A stretch of DNA of 64,000 bases, from contig NZ_LMCU01000001.1 of assembly GCF_001424905.1 (NCBI RefSeq), positions 2,287,480-2,351,479 on the forward strand. The letters are read 5' to 3'. The position numbers and the translations under genes are program-made. Origin of the DNA: Leifsonia sp. Root112D2. Its GTDB lineage: Bacteria; Actinomycetota; Actinomycetes; Actinomycetales; Microbacteriaceae. Position 1 is the first letter of the stretch. Each line of letters begins with the position of its first letter. Below the pieces are notes generated by a model. The model searched no databases, was not told where the DNA came from, and saw only the letters and a program-made list of their open reading frames with translations. Below are positions 24,589 through 33,636 of this stretch, piece by piece.

Positions 24589-25688
24589 ACAGTTTCGCGG
24601 CGCAGGAGCCAGCCGACTTTCCCCTCTCCGCTGTGGGGGAAAGCACGGAGGAAAGCGCGGAGGAAAGAACCGGGGAGAGCGCTCGCATCCGGACCACAGT
24701 CGCCGAGAGTGATGTCACGATAAGCCTCGACCGCTTTCGGCGCGCCGCCGACGCCATCACGGCCAACGTCGAATCCGTCATCGACGGCAAGCACGATGCG
24801 GTGCAGACGGCGCTGACCGTGTTGCTCGCCGGGGGCCACCTGCTCATCGAGGATGTGCCGGGCGTGGGCAAGACCATGCTTGCCAAGGCGCTGGCGCGAA
24901 GCGTGGACTGCACGGTGAGTCGCATCCAGTTCACCCCGGATCTGCTGCCGAGCGATGTCACAGGGGTTTCCGTCTACAACCAGGCCGAGCGACGTTTCGA
25001 GTTCAAGCCGGGCGCGGTCTTCGCCAACATCGTGATCGGTGACGAGATCAACCGGGCAAGCCCGAAAACCCAGTCGGCACTGCTCGAGTGCATGGAGGAG
25101 GGGCAGGTAACCGTTGACGGCACCACCTACCCGCTGGGGAAGCCGTTCACCGTCGTCGCCACACAGAATCCAGTAGAGATGGAGGGCACATACGCCCTGC
25201 CGGAGGCCCAGCGCGACCGTTTCATGGCCCGCATTGCGATGGGGTACCCGGATGACGCATCCGAACTCGCCATGCTCAACACCCGGGACATCACCAACCC
25301 GCTCAGCCAGATCACTGCCGTCGTGACGGCGGATGAGTTGCGCGGCATGATGCGGGCTGCCCGGGCCGTGTTTGCCTCGCCCGCCGTCAAACAGTATGCG
25401 GTCGATCTGGTGCGTGCCACCCGCGACGACCGGGACCTGCGGCTCGGCGCGAGCCCTCGCGCCACCCTGCAACTCGTGCGAGCGGCCAAGGCGCGCGCCG
25501 CCCTTCAGGGGCGCGAGTTCGTGCTGCCGGACGATGTCGACGCCCTGGCTGTCTCCGTACTCAGCCATCGGCTGCTGCCCACCAACCACGCGCTGGGTCA
25601 TCACCACGAGAGTTCGAGCGTGGTCGCCGAGATCGTGGAGCGCATTCTCGCGGCCACGCCGGTGCCGACAGGCGCCGGATCAGCCTGA
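24585..25688 (+). CDS. MoxR-family AAA+ ATPase (module 2)
   Basis: 367 residues; start overlaps the coaD stop. The first ~45 residues are acidic and Ser/Glu-rich, absent from the module 1 homologue. Then the AAA+ core: Walker A EDVPGVGKTMLAKALAR (~90-106), IGDEINRASPKTQSALLECMEE, and VATQNPVEMEGTYALPEAQRDRF. A chaperone for the DUF58 partner encoded 5 nt downstream. Overall very similar to the ATPase at 7026-7994, indicating duplication of the whole module. Confidence 0.95.
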   Translation: MNSFAAQEPADFPLSAVGESTEESAEERTGESARIRTTVAESDVTISLDRFRRAADAITANVESVIDGKHDAVQTALTVLLAGGHLLIEDVPGVGKTMLAKALARSVDCTVSRIQFTPDLLPSDVTGVSVYNQAERRFEFKPGAVFANIVIGDEINRASPKTQSALLECMEEGQVTVDGTTYPLGKPFTVVATQNPVEMEGTYALPEAQRDRFMARIAMGYPDDASELAMLNTRDITNPLSQITAVVTADELRGMMRAARAVFASPAVKQYAVDLVRATRDDRDLRLGASPRATLQLVRAAKARAALQGREFVLPDDVDALAVSVLSHRLLPTNHALGHHHESSSVVAEIVERILAATPVPTGAGSA

Positions 25689-25693
25689 CTATC

Positions 25694-27037
25694 GTGTTTC
25701 GACGCGGTCGCGCGCGAATGCTCGTGCATGGGCCCCGCCCGACCGCACGCGGGTGGGCGATCTTCGCAGCAGGACTGGTGGTTCTCGCCGCCGCGGCCAC
25801 GTGGGGGCGACAGGACCTGCTGTTGATCGGGCTCGCGCTGGCGCTGCTGCCGCTTGGTTCGATGATGATCGTGGCGCTGACCCGCCCGCGGCTTGGCGTG
25901 AGCCGCTCGATCTCGCCGGGGGTCATCGCAGCCGGCGACGAGGCGACCGTCTCCATGACGCTGACGAACCCGCAGGGGCAGCTCACGGCATCCACCGCGT
26001 GGCGTGATCTGATGCCGGGGGGCATTCAGGCGCAGCGGGCCGAGCGGCTGCGTCTGGCCGGGGCCTCGGGAACGCGGTTCCTGAACGGCACAGGGCCGCT
26101 GGCCGTGCAGCACCGCGTGCGGGCGAACGCACGCGGAATCTACGACATCGGGCCCATGGTGATCATGCGCCGTGACCCCTTCGGGCTGGCCGGATGCGAA
26201 TACGCGCTCGGTCCCGTGAAACAGCTGGTGGTGACTCCGATCATCGACACGACGGCCGACGAGGAGCCCGTGACGATCGGTGGCGACGGCAGCGAGCACC
26301 AGGTGCTGCGGCGCACGAGTCCGGGCGCCGACGAGCTGATAGCGCGCGAGTACCGCAACGGAGACCCGTTGCGCCGCGTGCACTGGCGGGCCACCGCTCG
26401 CCTGGGCGAGCTGATGGTGCGCCAGGAGGAGCAGCGCAGCAATCCCGAGGCCTGGATCGTGTTCGATACGCGGCGTGCGGAGCCGGGCGAGGCGCGGCAT
26501 CCGCTGGCGACGGATTCGACGGATGCCACCTTCGAGCGGGCGGTGACGCTCGTCGCCTCGCTCGGGGTGAAACTCATCAACGCCGGATATCGGGTGAATG
26601 TGCTCGAGACCGGCGCCGCGCAGTTGGCTGTGCGCGGTGGATCCAGCCGCAGCGGGCGCGCGGGGGGACTGGCGCCGGCATTCGAAATGCCGGGCGGGGA
26701 ACGCTCGTTGCTCGTGGGACTGGCAGGAATCCGCCAGCGTCGCACACAGAACCCCGGCTACGCGGCGGAGCTGATGGGATCCCTGCATCGTGCAGGCGGT
26801 GCCGTGCCGGTCTTCGCGGTGATACTCAACGAATATGACGGCATGGCCGCGTCGCTGGCGCCGGTTGCGGCCGTCAGTGACGTCTCCGTGGCGTTTCTTC
26901 TCGACGCGGGTGCCGCAGACCTCGACACTCCGCTCACGGCGGCGGGCTGGCACTGTGTGCCGTTCGGGCACGGTGCCGAGCTCGGCACGGCCTGGCGGGC
27001 GGCCCGTTTCAGTCGGCAGGCGGTGGATCGTGTCTAG
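25694..27037 (+). CDS. DUF58 membrane protein (module 2)
   Basis: 447 residues from GTG 25694. Two membrane segments at ~20-65 (starting AIFAAGLVVLAAAATW), a beta-rich middle, and the DUF58 signature EYRNGDPLRRVHWRATARLG near residue 225. Likely MoxR partner. The last 8 nt overlap the transglutaminase start. The N-terminal basic residues (FRRGRAR) place the short first segment inside the cell. Confidence 0.88.
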   Translation: MFRRGRARMLVHGPRPTARGWAIFAAGLVVLAAAATWGRQDLLLIGLALALLPLGSMMIVALTRPRLGVSRSISPGVIAAGDEATVSMTLTNPQGQLTASTAWRDLMPGGIQAQRAERLRLAGASGTRFLNGTGPLAVQHRVRANARGIYDIGPMVIMRRDPFGLAGCEYALGPVKQLVVTPIIDTTADEEPVTIGGDGSEHQVLRRTSPGADELIAREYRNGDPLRRVHWRATARLGELMVRQEEQRSNPEAWIVFDTRRAEPGEARHPLATDSTDATFERAVTLVASLGVKLINAGYRVNVLETGAAQLAVRGGSSRSGRAGGLAPAFEMPGGERSLLVGLAGIRQRRTQNPGYAAELMGSLHRAGGAVPVFAVILNEYDGMAASLAPVAAVSDVSVAFLLDAGAADLDTPLTAAGWHCVPFGHGAELGTAWRAARFSRQAVDRV

Positions 27038-29300
27038 CGCGGCCGACACGCAGGGGCAGAGCCGGGCGTCGCGGGGGCAATGGCGCCTTACCGGTGTGCT
27101 CTATGTGCTGCTGCTCGCCGCGGCCGCCACGCTCACGGGCGTCTTCGCCGGGGCGGGCTGGTGGTGGCTCATGGCGTTCGTGGGCGGCCTGGTTCTGTTT
27201 GCCGGGGCCGGCCTGCGCGCCGCTGGAGTGTCGAGAAGCCTCAGCCCTGTGTTCAGTGCACTCATCCTCATCGGCACGCTCACGGCGATCTTCGGCGGCG
27301 GCGCGGGATTCCTTCTCGTCATTCCCACTCCGTCCAGCATCGCTCGGCTGCTCGAGCTCGCCGGCCAGGTGGTTCCGACCATCAGCACCCAGGGGGTTCC
27401 GGCCCAGCCGGTTGAGGAGTTGCTCTTCCTGCTCGCGGCGGGAACCGGGCTGGTGGCGCTCGCCCTTGAGCTTCTGGCCGTAGCGCTGCGCCTGCCCGCG
27501 ATGGCGGGCATCCCGATTCTGATGGTGCTCAGCGTTCCGGTGATCTTTCTCGATGGCGGCATCAACCTGTTCTGGCTGGTGCTGTGCATCGCTGCATACG
27601 CCTGGTTGCTGCGTATCGACGTGCGGATGCGACGCTTCGCTCCCCGGGGCGCCTTCGCCTCGATCTCCGCGGCAGCTTCCGTCATCGTCGTCGCGCTCAT
27701 CGTTGCGGTGACGGCCCCGGGATTCGCTCCGGACGGTTCGATTCCCTTCTCGGTCTCGGGCGTGATAGTCGGAAACGGTGTGAACCCGCTGATCGACCTC
27801 GGCAAAGATCTGCGCAGGCCCCAGGCCACAACGGTGCTGAGCTATTCGACGACGTCCACCGATCAGGCCTATCTGAAGCTGACGACGCTGGACAGGTTCA
27901 CCGGGGCGACGTGGACGCATGCACGCAGCGAGACGAAGGCGCTGCCCGACGACGACAGCATCGGGCCCGCGCCCGGCCTGAACGATTCCGTGGAGCGCAC
28001 GAAGATTCGGACGCGTGTTTCGGTCGGTGATCTGCGTAGCCCGTGGCTTCCCGTGCCATACCCCGTGCTCGGTGTTCACGGGCAGACCGGGGCGTGGACC
28101 TGGGCGCCGAGAGATCTCACGATTGCCAGCACGTCCGCCAGCGCAGGCCAACAGACGTATTCGGCGACGAGTCTGATAGTGAAGCCCAGCGAGGAGCAGT
28201 TGCGTGCGGCCAACAGCTTCATCCCGCAGTCGGTACGCGCCGATCTTGAGCTGCCGGGTTCGGTGCCCACGATCATTACCAAGGCCGCGGAGAAGGCGAC
28301 GAAGGGCGCGACATCGGAGTACGAGCGCGCGGTGGCGCTGCAAAACTACTTTCGCAATTCGGGATTCGAGTACTCGCTGCAAACCCCGCTCGAGCAGGGC
28401 TATGACGGAGACGGCCTCGCGGTCATCGCCACATTCCTGACCAAGAAGTCGGGCTATTGCGTGCACTTCGCCTCGGCCATGGCTGTCATGGCGCGGGTGC
28501 TGGGAATTCCCGCCCGCGTGGCCATCGGATACCTGCCCGGCACCGGCACGGCCACCGATTCCAGCGGTCGCACCGTCTATACGGTCACCTCGGACGAATT
28601 GCACTCGTGGCCCGAACTGTACTTCGCCGGTGTCGGCTGGCTCGCCTTCGAGCCCACCGTGGGCCAGGGCGTGGTGCCGTCGTACACGATTCCGCAAAGC
28701 GACCCGTCTGGCCCCGCACCGACGAGCACGGCGACGGCGGGTGCGAGCGCACCGACACCGTCGACCGGCTCCAGGCTCCCCGATCAAAACGGGTCAGCGT
28801 CGACGCCCGGCGCCACCACAACGGATGCGACGCTGCCGGCGTTGCTCATCGTTCTCGCCGCGTTGATTCTGGCGTTGCTGCCCGCAGGCTCGCGGCTGAT
28901 CGTGCGCAGGCGCAGACGCTCGAGAGTGATCACGGGAGAGCTGCCCGCGAGCGTTGCGTGGCGCGAGCTGCGTGATACCGCGCGCGATCTGCGCGCGCCG
29001 ATGTACTCGACGCAGACGCCGCGTGCCTTCGCCGATCACATCGCATCGAGGCTGCGCGATCCGAATGATACGGATGCGTTGACCCGCGTGCGCGACGCCG
29101 TCGAACGCGAGGCCTTCGACCGGCAGGCACCCCCTGATACCGACGAGCGTCGCGCGCTCGTACGCGATCTCGATGCGGTCGTGGCCGGGCTCTACCGAGA
29201 CGCCCCCACCATGGCCCGATTTGTCGCACGGTTCAGCCCGGTCTCGCTGGTTCCTGCGCTGCCGGGCTCTGACGGCTCGCGCTCAGCGCACAACGCGTAG
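27030..29300 (+). CDS. TgpA-type membrane transglutaminase (module 2, catalytic Cys and His present)
   Basis: 756 residues from GTG 27030, overlapping the DUF58 stop by 8 nt. About six membrane segments in the first ~240 residues, an extracytoplasmic transglutaminase core, a Ser/Thr/Pro linker, one membrane segment (~607-625) and a cytoplasmic DUF4129-like tail. Core motifs: KSGYCVHFASAMAVMARVLGI with Cys477, DELHSWPELYF with His525, and WLAFEPT with Glu541 where Asp is typical. It may crosslink or process wall proteins. It contrasts with the module 1 paralogue, which has lost all three positions. Confidence 0.9.
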   Translation: MSSAADTQGQSRASRGQWRLTGVLYVLLLAAAATLTGVFAGAGWWWLMAFVGGLVLFAGAGLRAAGVSRSLSPVFSALILIGTLTAIFGGGAGFLLVIPTPSSIARLLELAGQVVPTISTQGVPAQPVEELLFLLAAGTGLVALALELLAVALRLPAMAGIPILMVLSVPVIFLDGGINLFWLVLCIAAYAWLLRIDVRMRRFAPRGAFASISAAASVIVVALIVAVTAPGFAPDGSIPFSVSGVIVGNGVNPLIDLGKDLRRPQATTVLSYSTTSTDQAYLKLTTLDRFTGATWTHARSETKALPDDDSIGPAPGLNDSVERTKIRTRVSVGDLRSPWLPVPYPVLGVHGQTGAWTWAPRDLTIASTSASAGQQTYSATSLIVKPSEEQLRAANSFIPQSVRADLELPGSVPTIITKAAEKATKGATSEYERAVALQNYFRNSGFEYSLQTPLEQGYDGDGLAVIATFLTKKSGYCVHFASAMAVMARVLGIPARVAIGYLPGTGTATDSSGRTVYTVTSDELHSWPELYFAGVGWLAFEPTVGQGVVPSYTIPQSDPSGPAPTSTATAGASAPTPSTGSRLPDQNGSASTPGATTTDATLPALLIVLAALILALLPAGSRLIVRRRRRSRVITGELPASVAWRELRDTARDLRAPMYSTQTPRAFADHIASRLRDPNDTDALTRVRDAVEREAFDRQAPPDTDERRALVRDLDAVVAGLYRDAPTMARFVARFSPVSLVPALPGSDGSRSAHNA

Positions 29301-29303
29301 GAT
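29298..29303 (+). promoter_or_regulatory. -10 element of the YceD-rpmF operon
   Basis: TAGGAT overlaps the stop of the upstream gene and lies 8 nt before GTG 29312, arguing for that start rather than ATG 29306, which would fall before the transcript begins. Confidence 0.4.
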
Positions 29304-29311
29304 TGATGGCC

Positions 29312-29851
29312 GTGAGCAGCTTTCGAACCACCCCGTACACCCTTGAGGTGCACGACATCATGCATCGTGCCGGCCAGATGCGCGAGCGTTCCCTCATCAT
29401 GCCCGTCACCGAACGCCTCGGCGAGGGCCTGGTCAGCATTCCGGCCGGTTCGCAGGTCGACGCCGAGGTGCGGCTGGAGGCGCTGCACGACGGAATTCTG
29501 GTGACCGCAGAACTGCAGGCGCAGACATCCGGAGTGTGCGGCCGATGCCTGATCGACATCGAGCAGCCGCTCCAAGTCGATTTTCAGGAGGTTTTCGCGT
29601 ATTCTTCTGACGAAGCTTTTGATTATGAGGTTCACGACGACCACGTGGATCTTGAACCTCTGATCAGGGATGCGGTGGTGCTTGCACTGCCGTTCCAGCC
29701 GGTGTGCCGGCCTGACTGCCCGGGTCTCGATCCCGAGACCGGGGAGAGGCTGGCCGATCAGCCGAATTACACCCCACGAGAAGTCATCGATTCCCGATGG
29801 TCTGCGCTCGCGGGATTCGAAGCCTCCGAAGACGACAGAGAAGAGAAGTAG
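29312..29851 (+). CDS. YceD/DUF177 protein upstream of rpmF
   Basis: 179 residues from GTG 29312; an ATG at 29306 gives two more residues. The DUF177 family is nearly always encoded just before rpmF and is linked to 23S rRNA accumulation and ribosome assembly. The conserved Cys motif pattern is visible as SGVCGRCLIDIEQP and CRPDCPGLDPETGER. Ends 2 nt before rpmF, so co-transcribed. Confidence 0.92.
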   Translation: MSSFRTTPYTLEVHDIMHRAGQMRERSLIMPVTERLGEGLVSIPAGSQVDAEVRLEALHDGILVTAELQAQTSGVCGRCLIDIEQPLQVDFQEVFAYSSDEAFDYEVHDDHVDLEPLIRDAVVLALPFQPVCRPDCPGLDPETGERLADQPNYTPREVIDSRWSALAGFEASEDDREEK

Positions 29852-29853
29852 CC

Positions 29854-30057
29854 ATGGCCGTTCCGAAGCGGAAGATGTCCCGCGCGAGCACCCGTATGCG
29901 CCGCGCGCAGTGGAAGGCGACCGCACCGACGCTCGTCAAGACCGTCGAAAACGGCAAGGTGACGTACAGCCTGCCGCACCGTGCCAAGGTCGTCGAGGAC
30001 TCCGCGGGCACCCCGCAGTTCCTCGAGTACAAGGGTCGCAAGGTCGCCGACGTCTAG
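29854..30057 (+). CDS. rpmF: 50S ribosomal protein L32
   Basis: 67 residues, MAVPKRKMSRASTRMRRAQWKA at the start being the L32 signature (positions 1-20). No cysteines, so this is the zinc-independent form of L32 rather than the CxxC zinc-ribbon form. AGAAGAGAAG just upstream (29838-29848) may serve as ribosome site. Followed by rnc without an obvious start codon in between. Confidence 0.97.
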   Translation: MAVPKRKMSRASTRMRRAQWKATAPTLVKTVENGKVTYSLPHRAKVVEDSAGTPQFLEYKGRKVADV

Positions 30058-30781
30058 TCAGGCGCATCACAGCATCCGGCGCGCTCCGCAGGGGGAAGAC
30101 CCCGAGCGGGGCGCGCTGTTTGCGATTCTCGGCATCACCTTTGACGCGGAGTTGCTTGAGCTTGCGCTGACCCATCGCTCGTACGCATACGAGCACGGCG
30201 GCAGCCCGCACAACGAGCGCCTCGAATTTCTCGGCGACTCCATTCTGGGCCAGGCCGTCACGGTCAAGCTGTTTCGTGAGAACCCGCACCTCGACGAGGG
30301 CGATCTCGCCAAGCGACGCGCCAGTGTGGTCAGCACCGTTGCACTCGCGCAGGTGGCGCGCGCCATCGGCCTGGGTCCATTCATTCTGCTCGGCAGGGGT
30401 GAGGACGCCAGCGGCGGCCGCACCAAGGCGTCGATTCTGGCCGACACCGTCGAGGCGATCATCGGTGCGTGCTACATCGGTGCCGGACCGGATGCCGCAA
30501 CCGCGCTGGTACTGCGGCTGATCGAGCCGCTGTTGGAGGACCCCACCCGCTTCGGCGCGGCCATGGACCCGAAGACGAGTCTGCAGGAGGCCTCGGCACA
30601 CCGTGGCGCGGGCAACCCGGTCTATTCGGTCACGAACACCGGCCCCGACCACGACAAGACCTTCCACGCCACGGTGACGGTGCCCGGTCTGGTGACCGCG
30701 ACGGGCGAGGGCACGAGCAAGAAGCACGCCGAAATGGCCGCCGCCCTCACCGCCTGGACGATGCTGAACAAACACGATTGA
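29981..30781 (+). CDS. rnc: Ribonuclease III, start codon uncertain
   Basis: The enzyme cuts double-stranded RNA in rRNA maturation. Clear homology begins near 30114 (ALFAILGITFDAELLELALTHRSY); the catalytic signature HNERLEFLGDS and a C-terminal dsRNA-binding domain (DPKTSLQEASAHRG onwards) are intact. No ATG, GTG or TTG is in frame between the rpmF stop (30057) and the TTG within ELLELAL. The only upstream in-frame start is GTG 29981 inside rpmF, which adds ~27 Ser/Arg-rich residues that read like a shadow of rpmF. True start possibly CTG 30117, ATT 30126 or another rare codon. 10 nt before mutM. Confidence 0.85.
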   Translation: MPRSSRTPRAPRSSSSTRVARSPTSSQAHHSIRRAPQGEDPERGALFAILGITFDAELLELALTHRSYAYEHGGSPHNERLEFLGDSILGQAVTVKLFRENPHLDEGDLAKRRASVVSTVALAQVARAIGLGPFILLGRGEDASGGRTKASILADTVEAIIGACYIGAGPDAATALVLRLIEPLLEDPTRFGAAMDPKTSLQEASAHRGAGNPVYSVTNTGPDHDKTFHATVTVPGLVTATGEGTSKKHAEMAAALTAWTMLNKHD

Positions 30782-30790
30782 ACGAACACA

Positions 30791-31708
30791 GTGCCGGAGC
30801 TTCCTGAGGTCGAGGTCGTGCGCGCCGGCCTTGAACCGGCGGTCACGGGCGCGCTCATCTCGGCCGTGGAGGTCTTCGAGCCGCGTTCGCTGAGACGTCA
30901 CGACCCCCTCGGCGGCCCGTTCGCGGCCCAGCTCGAGGGGCGGCGGATGCGCGCGGCGGTGCGCCGGGGCAAGTTCCTGTGGTTGCCGCTCGAGCCGCGC
31001 ATCTCGGCGCCGGCAGGGTCGGCGCCGAGGGCGCTCGTGGCGCATCTGGGGATGAGCGGGCAGGTTCTGCTGCGGCAGCCGGGGGCGAGCGATGACCGCA
31101 ACACGCGCATCCGGCTGAACGTGGAGCATCCGGTGCACGGTGAGCTGCGCATCGACTTCGTCGACCAGCGCATCTTCGGCTCCATGGCCGTCGATGCCCT
31201 GGTCGCGACGGTGGACGGACGGGCGGGCGGTTTGGGCGACGACCAGGCTCTCGTGCCCCGCCAGGTGGCGCACATCGGCCGCGACCCGCTCGACCCCGCC
31301 TTCGACAAAGCCGCGTTCGTTCGCGCGTTGACGCTGCGATCGAGCGGCATCAAGCGCGTGCTGCTCGATCAGAGCCTGGCCAGCGGCATCGGCAATATCT
31401 ACGCCGACGAAGCGTTGTGGGCGGCACGCATCCATTTCGAGACGCCGGCACGCTCGCTGAGCCGTACGAAGGCGCAGCTGCTGCTGGCCGAAATTCGCCT
31501 CGTGCTGACGAAGGCGCTCGCCGAGGGCGGAACCAGCTTCGACGCTCAGTACGTGAACGTGAATGGGGCATCCGGTTACTTCAGCCATTCCCTTAACGTT
31601 TATGGCCGGCAGAGCAAACCCTGTCCACGATGCGGAACGGCTATCGTGCGTGAGAGCTTCATGAATCGCGGCTCCCACTTTTGCCCGCGTTGCCAGCGCA
31701 ACAGATAA
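30791..31708 (+). CDS. mutM: Formamidopyrimidine-DNA glycosylase
   Basis: 305 residues from GTG 30791. Removes oxidised purines such as 8-oxoguanine. Catalytic Pro2 and Glu3 in MPELPEVE are present, with the H2TH region (SGIGNIYADEALWAARIH) and the zinc finger CPRCGTAIVRES...CPRC at the C-terminus. Follows rnc by 9 nt, as in most actinobacteria. Next comes an inserted tetR-reductase pair rather than smc. Confidence 0.96.
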   Translation: MPELPEVEVVRAGLEPAVTGALISAVEVFEPRSLRRHDPLGGPFAAQLEGRRMRAAVRRGKFLWLPLEPRISAPAGSAPRALVAHLGMSGQVLLRQPGASDDRNTRIRLNVEHPVHGELRIDFVDQRIFGSMAVDALVATVDGRAGGLGDDQALVPRQVAHIGRDPLDPAFDKAAFVRALTLRSSGIKRVLLDQSLASGIGNIYADEALWAARIHFETPARSLSRTKAQLLLAEIRLVLTKALAEGGTSFDAQYVNVNGASGYFSHSLNVYGRQSKPCPRCGTAIVRESFMNRGSHFCPRCQRNR

Positions 31709-31819
31709 CGGCGCATGGTGTGATTTGAGCTATAGAAACCGCCATACCTTCACCGGGCAGTTTTGCGGGGAGGTCTGAGCGGACTCGTATCAACTGTATA
31801 GGTGTGAATCATTCTGCTG

Positions 31820-31825
31820 TACTGT
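31820..31825 (+). promoter_or_regulatory. -10 element of the tetR-reductase operon
   Basis: TACTGT, 6 nt before ATG 31832. The surrounding TGTACTGTCGATACA has TGTA/TACA ends that could form part of an operator for TetR autoregulation, but the centre is not symmetric. Confidence 0.4.
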
Positions 31826-31831
31826 CGATAC

Positions 31832-32533
31832 ATGACTTCTGGGCGGACGCGACTGTTAGATGCAGCTTCCAAGCTGTTGGTAGCCCAGCCCGCGCATGAG
31901 CCGAGCACTCGCGAGCTGTACGAGGCGTCGGGTGTCGCAGCCCCGACCCTGTACCACCACTTCGGGACGAAGGAGGGTCTGCTCGACGCAGTGGTGGAGC
32001 AGACGTTCGGGGATTACTTGCAGCGAAAGCAGGGCCTGCTCCGCACGGGGGACCTCATCGAAGACTTCGGCGCCGGGTGGGATCTGCACATCGAGTTCGG
32101 CCTCACGAACCCGACGCTGTATGCGCTGATGTACTCGCCCGGGCGCACGAGCGCCGCCGCCGCGACGGCAGACGCCCATCTTCGCGCTGGTCTGGAGCGG
32201 ATGCGCGACGCCGGACTGCTTCGCGTCGATGTCGACACTGCGGCATCGATGACAACCGGCATGGCGATCGGCTGCGTCACGCAACTCAACCGGCAACACG
32301 GCTCCATCGATGACCCCGCGGCAGAAGCGACCCGCGCCGCGCTGATCGAACAACTCACCGGACAGCCGTCCGCCCGGACGACACCCGCCCAGGCCGCTCG
32401 CGTGCTGCTGCGCGAGTTGCCGAAAAGATCGCGGGTATTCACCACCGCTGAATCCGCCCTCTTCGGGCAATGGTTGCTTGCCATCGCGGAGGACGAGCCC
32501 ACTACCCCGACACCTGAAGGAAACCGAGCATGA
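31832..32533 (+). CDS. TetR-family transcriptional regulator
   Basis: 233 residues. N-terminal helix-turn-helix RELYEASGVAAPTLYHHFGTKEGLLDAVVEQ (~residues 26-57, typical of TetR) and a helical ligand-binding C-terminus. It overlaps the following aldo/keto reductase gene by 4 nt, so it most likely controls that gene and itself. The pair interrupts the usual mutM-smc order, suggesting acquisition. Ligand unknown. Confidence 0.9.
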   Translation: MTSGRTRLLDAASKLLVAQPAHEPSTRELYEASGVAAPTLYHHFGTKEGLLDAVVEQTFGDYLQRKQGLLRTGDLIEDFGAGWDLHIEFGLTNPTLYALMYSPGRTSAAAATADAHLRAGLERMRDAGLLRVDVDTAASMTTGMAIGCVTQLNRQHGSIDDPAAEATRAALIEQLTGQPSARTTPAQAARVLLRELPKRSRVFTTAESALFGQWLLAIAEDEPTTPTPEGNRA

Positions 32534-33504
32534 CCGACCTGGATGGCACCGCTCAGTTCGATCCGACCCTCGCCATTGGAGACCTCGCCGTGCCCCGACT
32601 CGGGTACGGGGCCATGCAACTCGCAGGGCCCGGCGTGATCGGCCTGCCCGACGATCCGAACAGCGCGATCGACGTGCTCCGTTACGCCGTCGACCGCGGT
32701 GTACGGTTTTTCGACACTGCCAACGCCTACGGGCCTCGAACCGTGAACCAGCTGATCGGCCGCGCGCTGGCCCCGTTCGGCGATGACGTCATTATCGGCA
32801 ACAAGGTCGGTGCGACACGGGGTCCGCGGGGCGAATGGCTCACTGACAGCCGTCCCGAAACTATCCGCACCCAGGTCGAGGACGCCCTCCTCGATCTCCG
32901 CACCGAACGCAGCAGCCTGACCTACCTCCGGCTCTGGGGCGACAGCGATGGTCGCGCCGGCTCCATCGGCGAGGACGTGCCGTTGGAAGAGTCCCTCGGC
33001 GTCCTCGTCGACCTACAGAACGAAGGAAAGATTGACCGCATCGGAATCTCCGGCGCCACCTCCGAGCTCCTCGCGCAGGCACGACGGGTCACGCGAATCA
33101 CAGCGGTGCAGAACCGGTACAACCTCATCGACCGTTCCGGCGTCGAAGTCCTCGACGCCTGCGAACGCGACGGCATCGCGTTCGTGCCATACTTCCCACT
33201 CGCCACCGGCGGCCCCGACGGACTCGTCGCGCTCACCGCAGCTGCCCGCCGACTCGACGTCACGGAGTCCACCGTCGCGCTTGCTTGGCTGCTCAGACGC
33301 TCCTCGGTCATCGTCCCGATCCCCGGCACGAAGTCCATCGGGCACCTGGAGGACAACCTCCGCGCCGCCGCAGTCGCCGCGGAGCTGAGCGACATCGAGG
33401 TCGAGGCACTCACCGCCGCCGAGGACGAGACAACAGCCACCCTGACCGCGATGCCGGCCCGGATGCTCGACGCGCTACGACGACCAGGCGGCACGAACGG
33501 CTGA
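32530..33504 (+). CDS. Aldo/keto reductase family protein
   Basis: 324 residues; start overlaps the tetR stop. TIM-barrel NAD(P)H-dependent oxidoreductase: FFDTANAYG carries the catalytic Asp and Tyr, IGNKVG the Lys. Where most members have His in LYQLHRxD, this protein reads TYLRLWGD, so the catalytic His seems replaced, as in a subset of actinobacterial members. Cofactor-binding segment WLLRRSSVIVPIPGTKSIGH is intact. Substrate unknown. Confidence 0.9.
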   Translation: MTDLDGTAQFDPTLAIGDLAVPRLGYGAMQLAGPGVIGLPDDPNSAIDVLRYAVDRGVRFFDTANAYGPRTVNQLIGRALAPFGDDVIIGNKVGATRGPRGEWLTDSRPETIRTQVEDALLDLRTERSSLTYLRLWGDSDGRAGSIGEDVPLEESLGVLVDLQNEGKIDRIGISGATSELLAQARRVTRITAVQNRYNLIDRSGVEVLDACERDGIAFVPYFPLATGGPDGLVALTAAARRLDVTESTVALAWLLRRSSVIVPIPGTKSIGHLEDNLRAAAVAAELSDIEVEALTAAEDETTATLTAMPARMLDALRRPGGTNG

Positions 33505-33636
33505 CGACGACCCACAGAAACTGCGCGTCTGGCGTGCTGCCCGCGTGGTCAACAGCCCGCTCGCGCTGCCGGGGAGAACGGCCGGAGTCCGGTACCGTGT
33601 AACCAGGTATCGCGCAGCGACGAGGAAAGGCATCGG

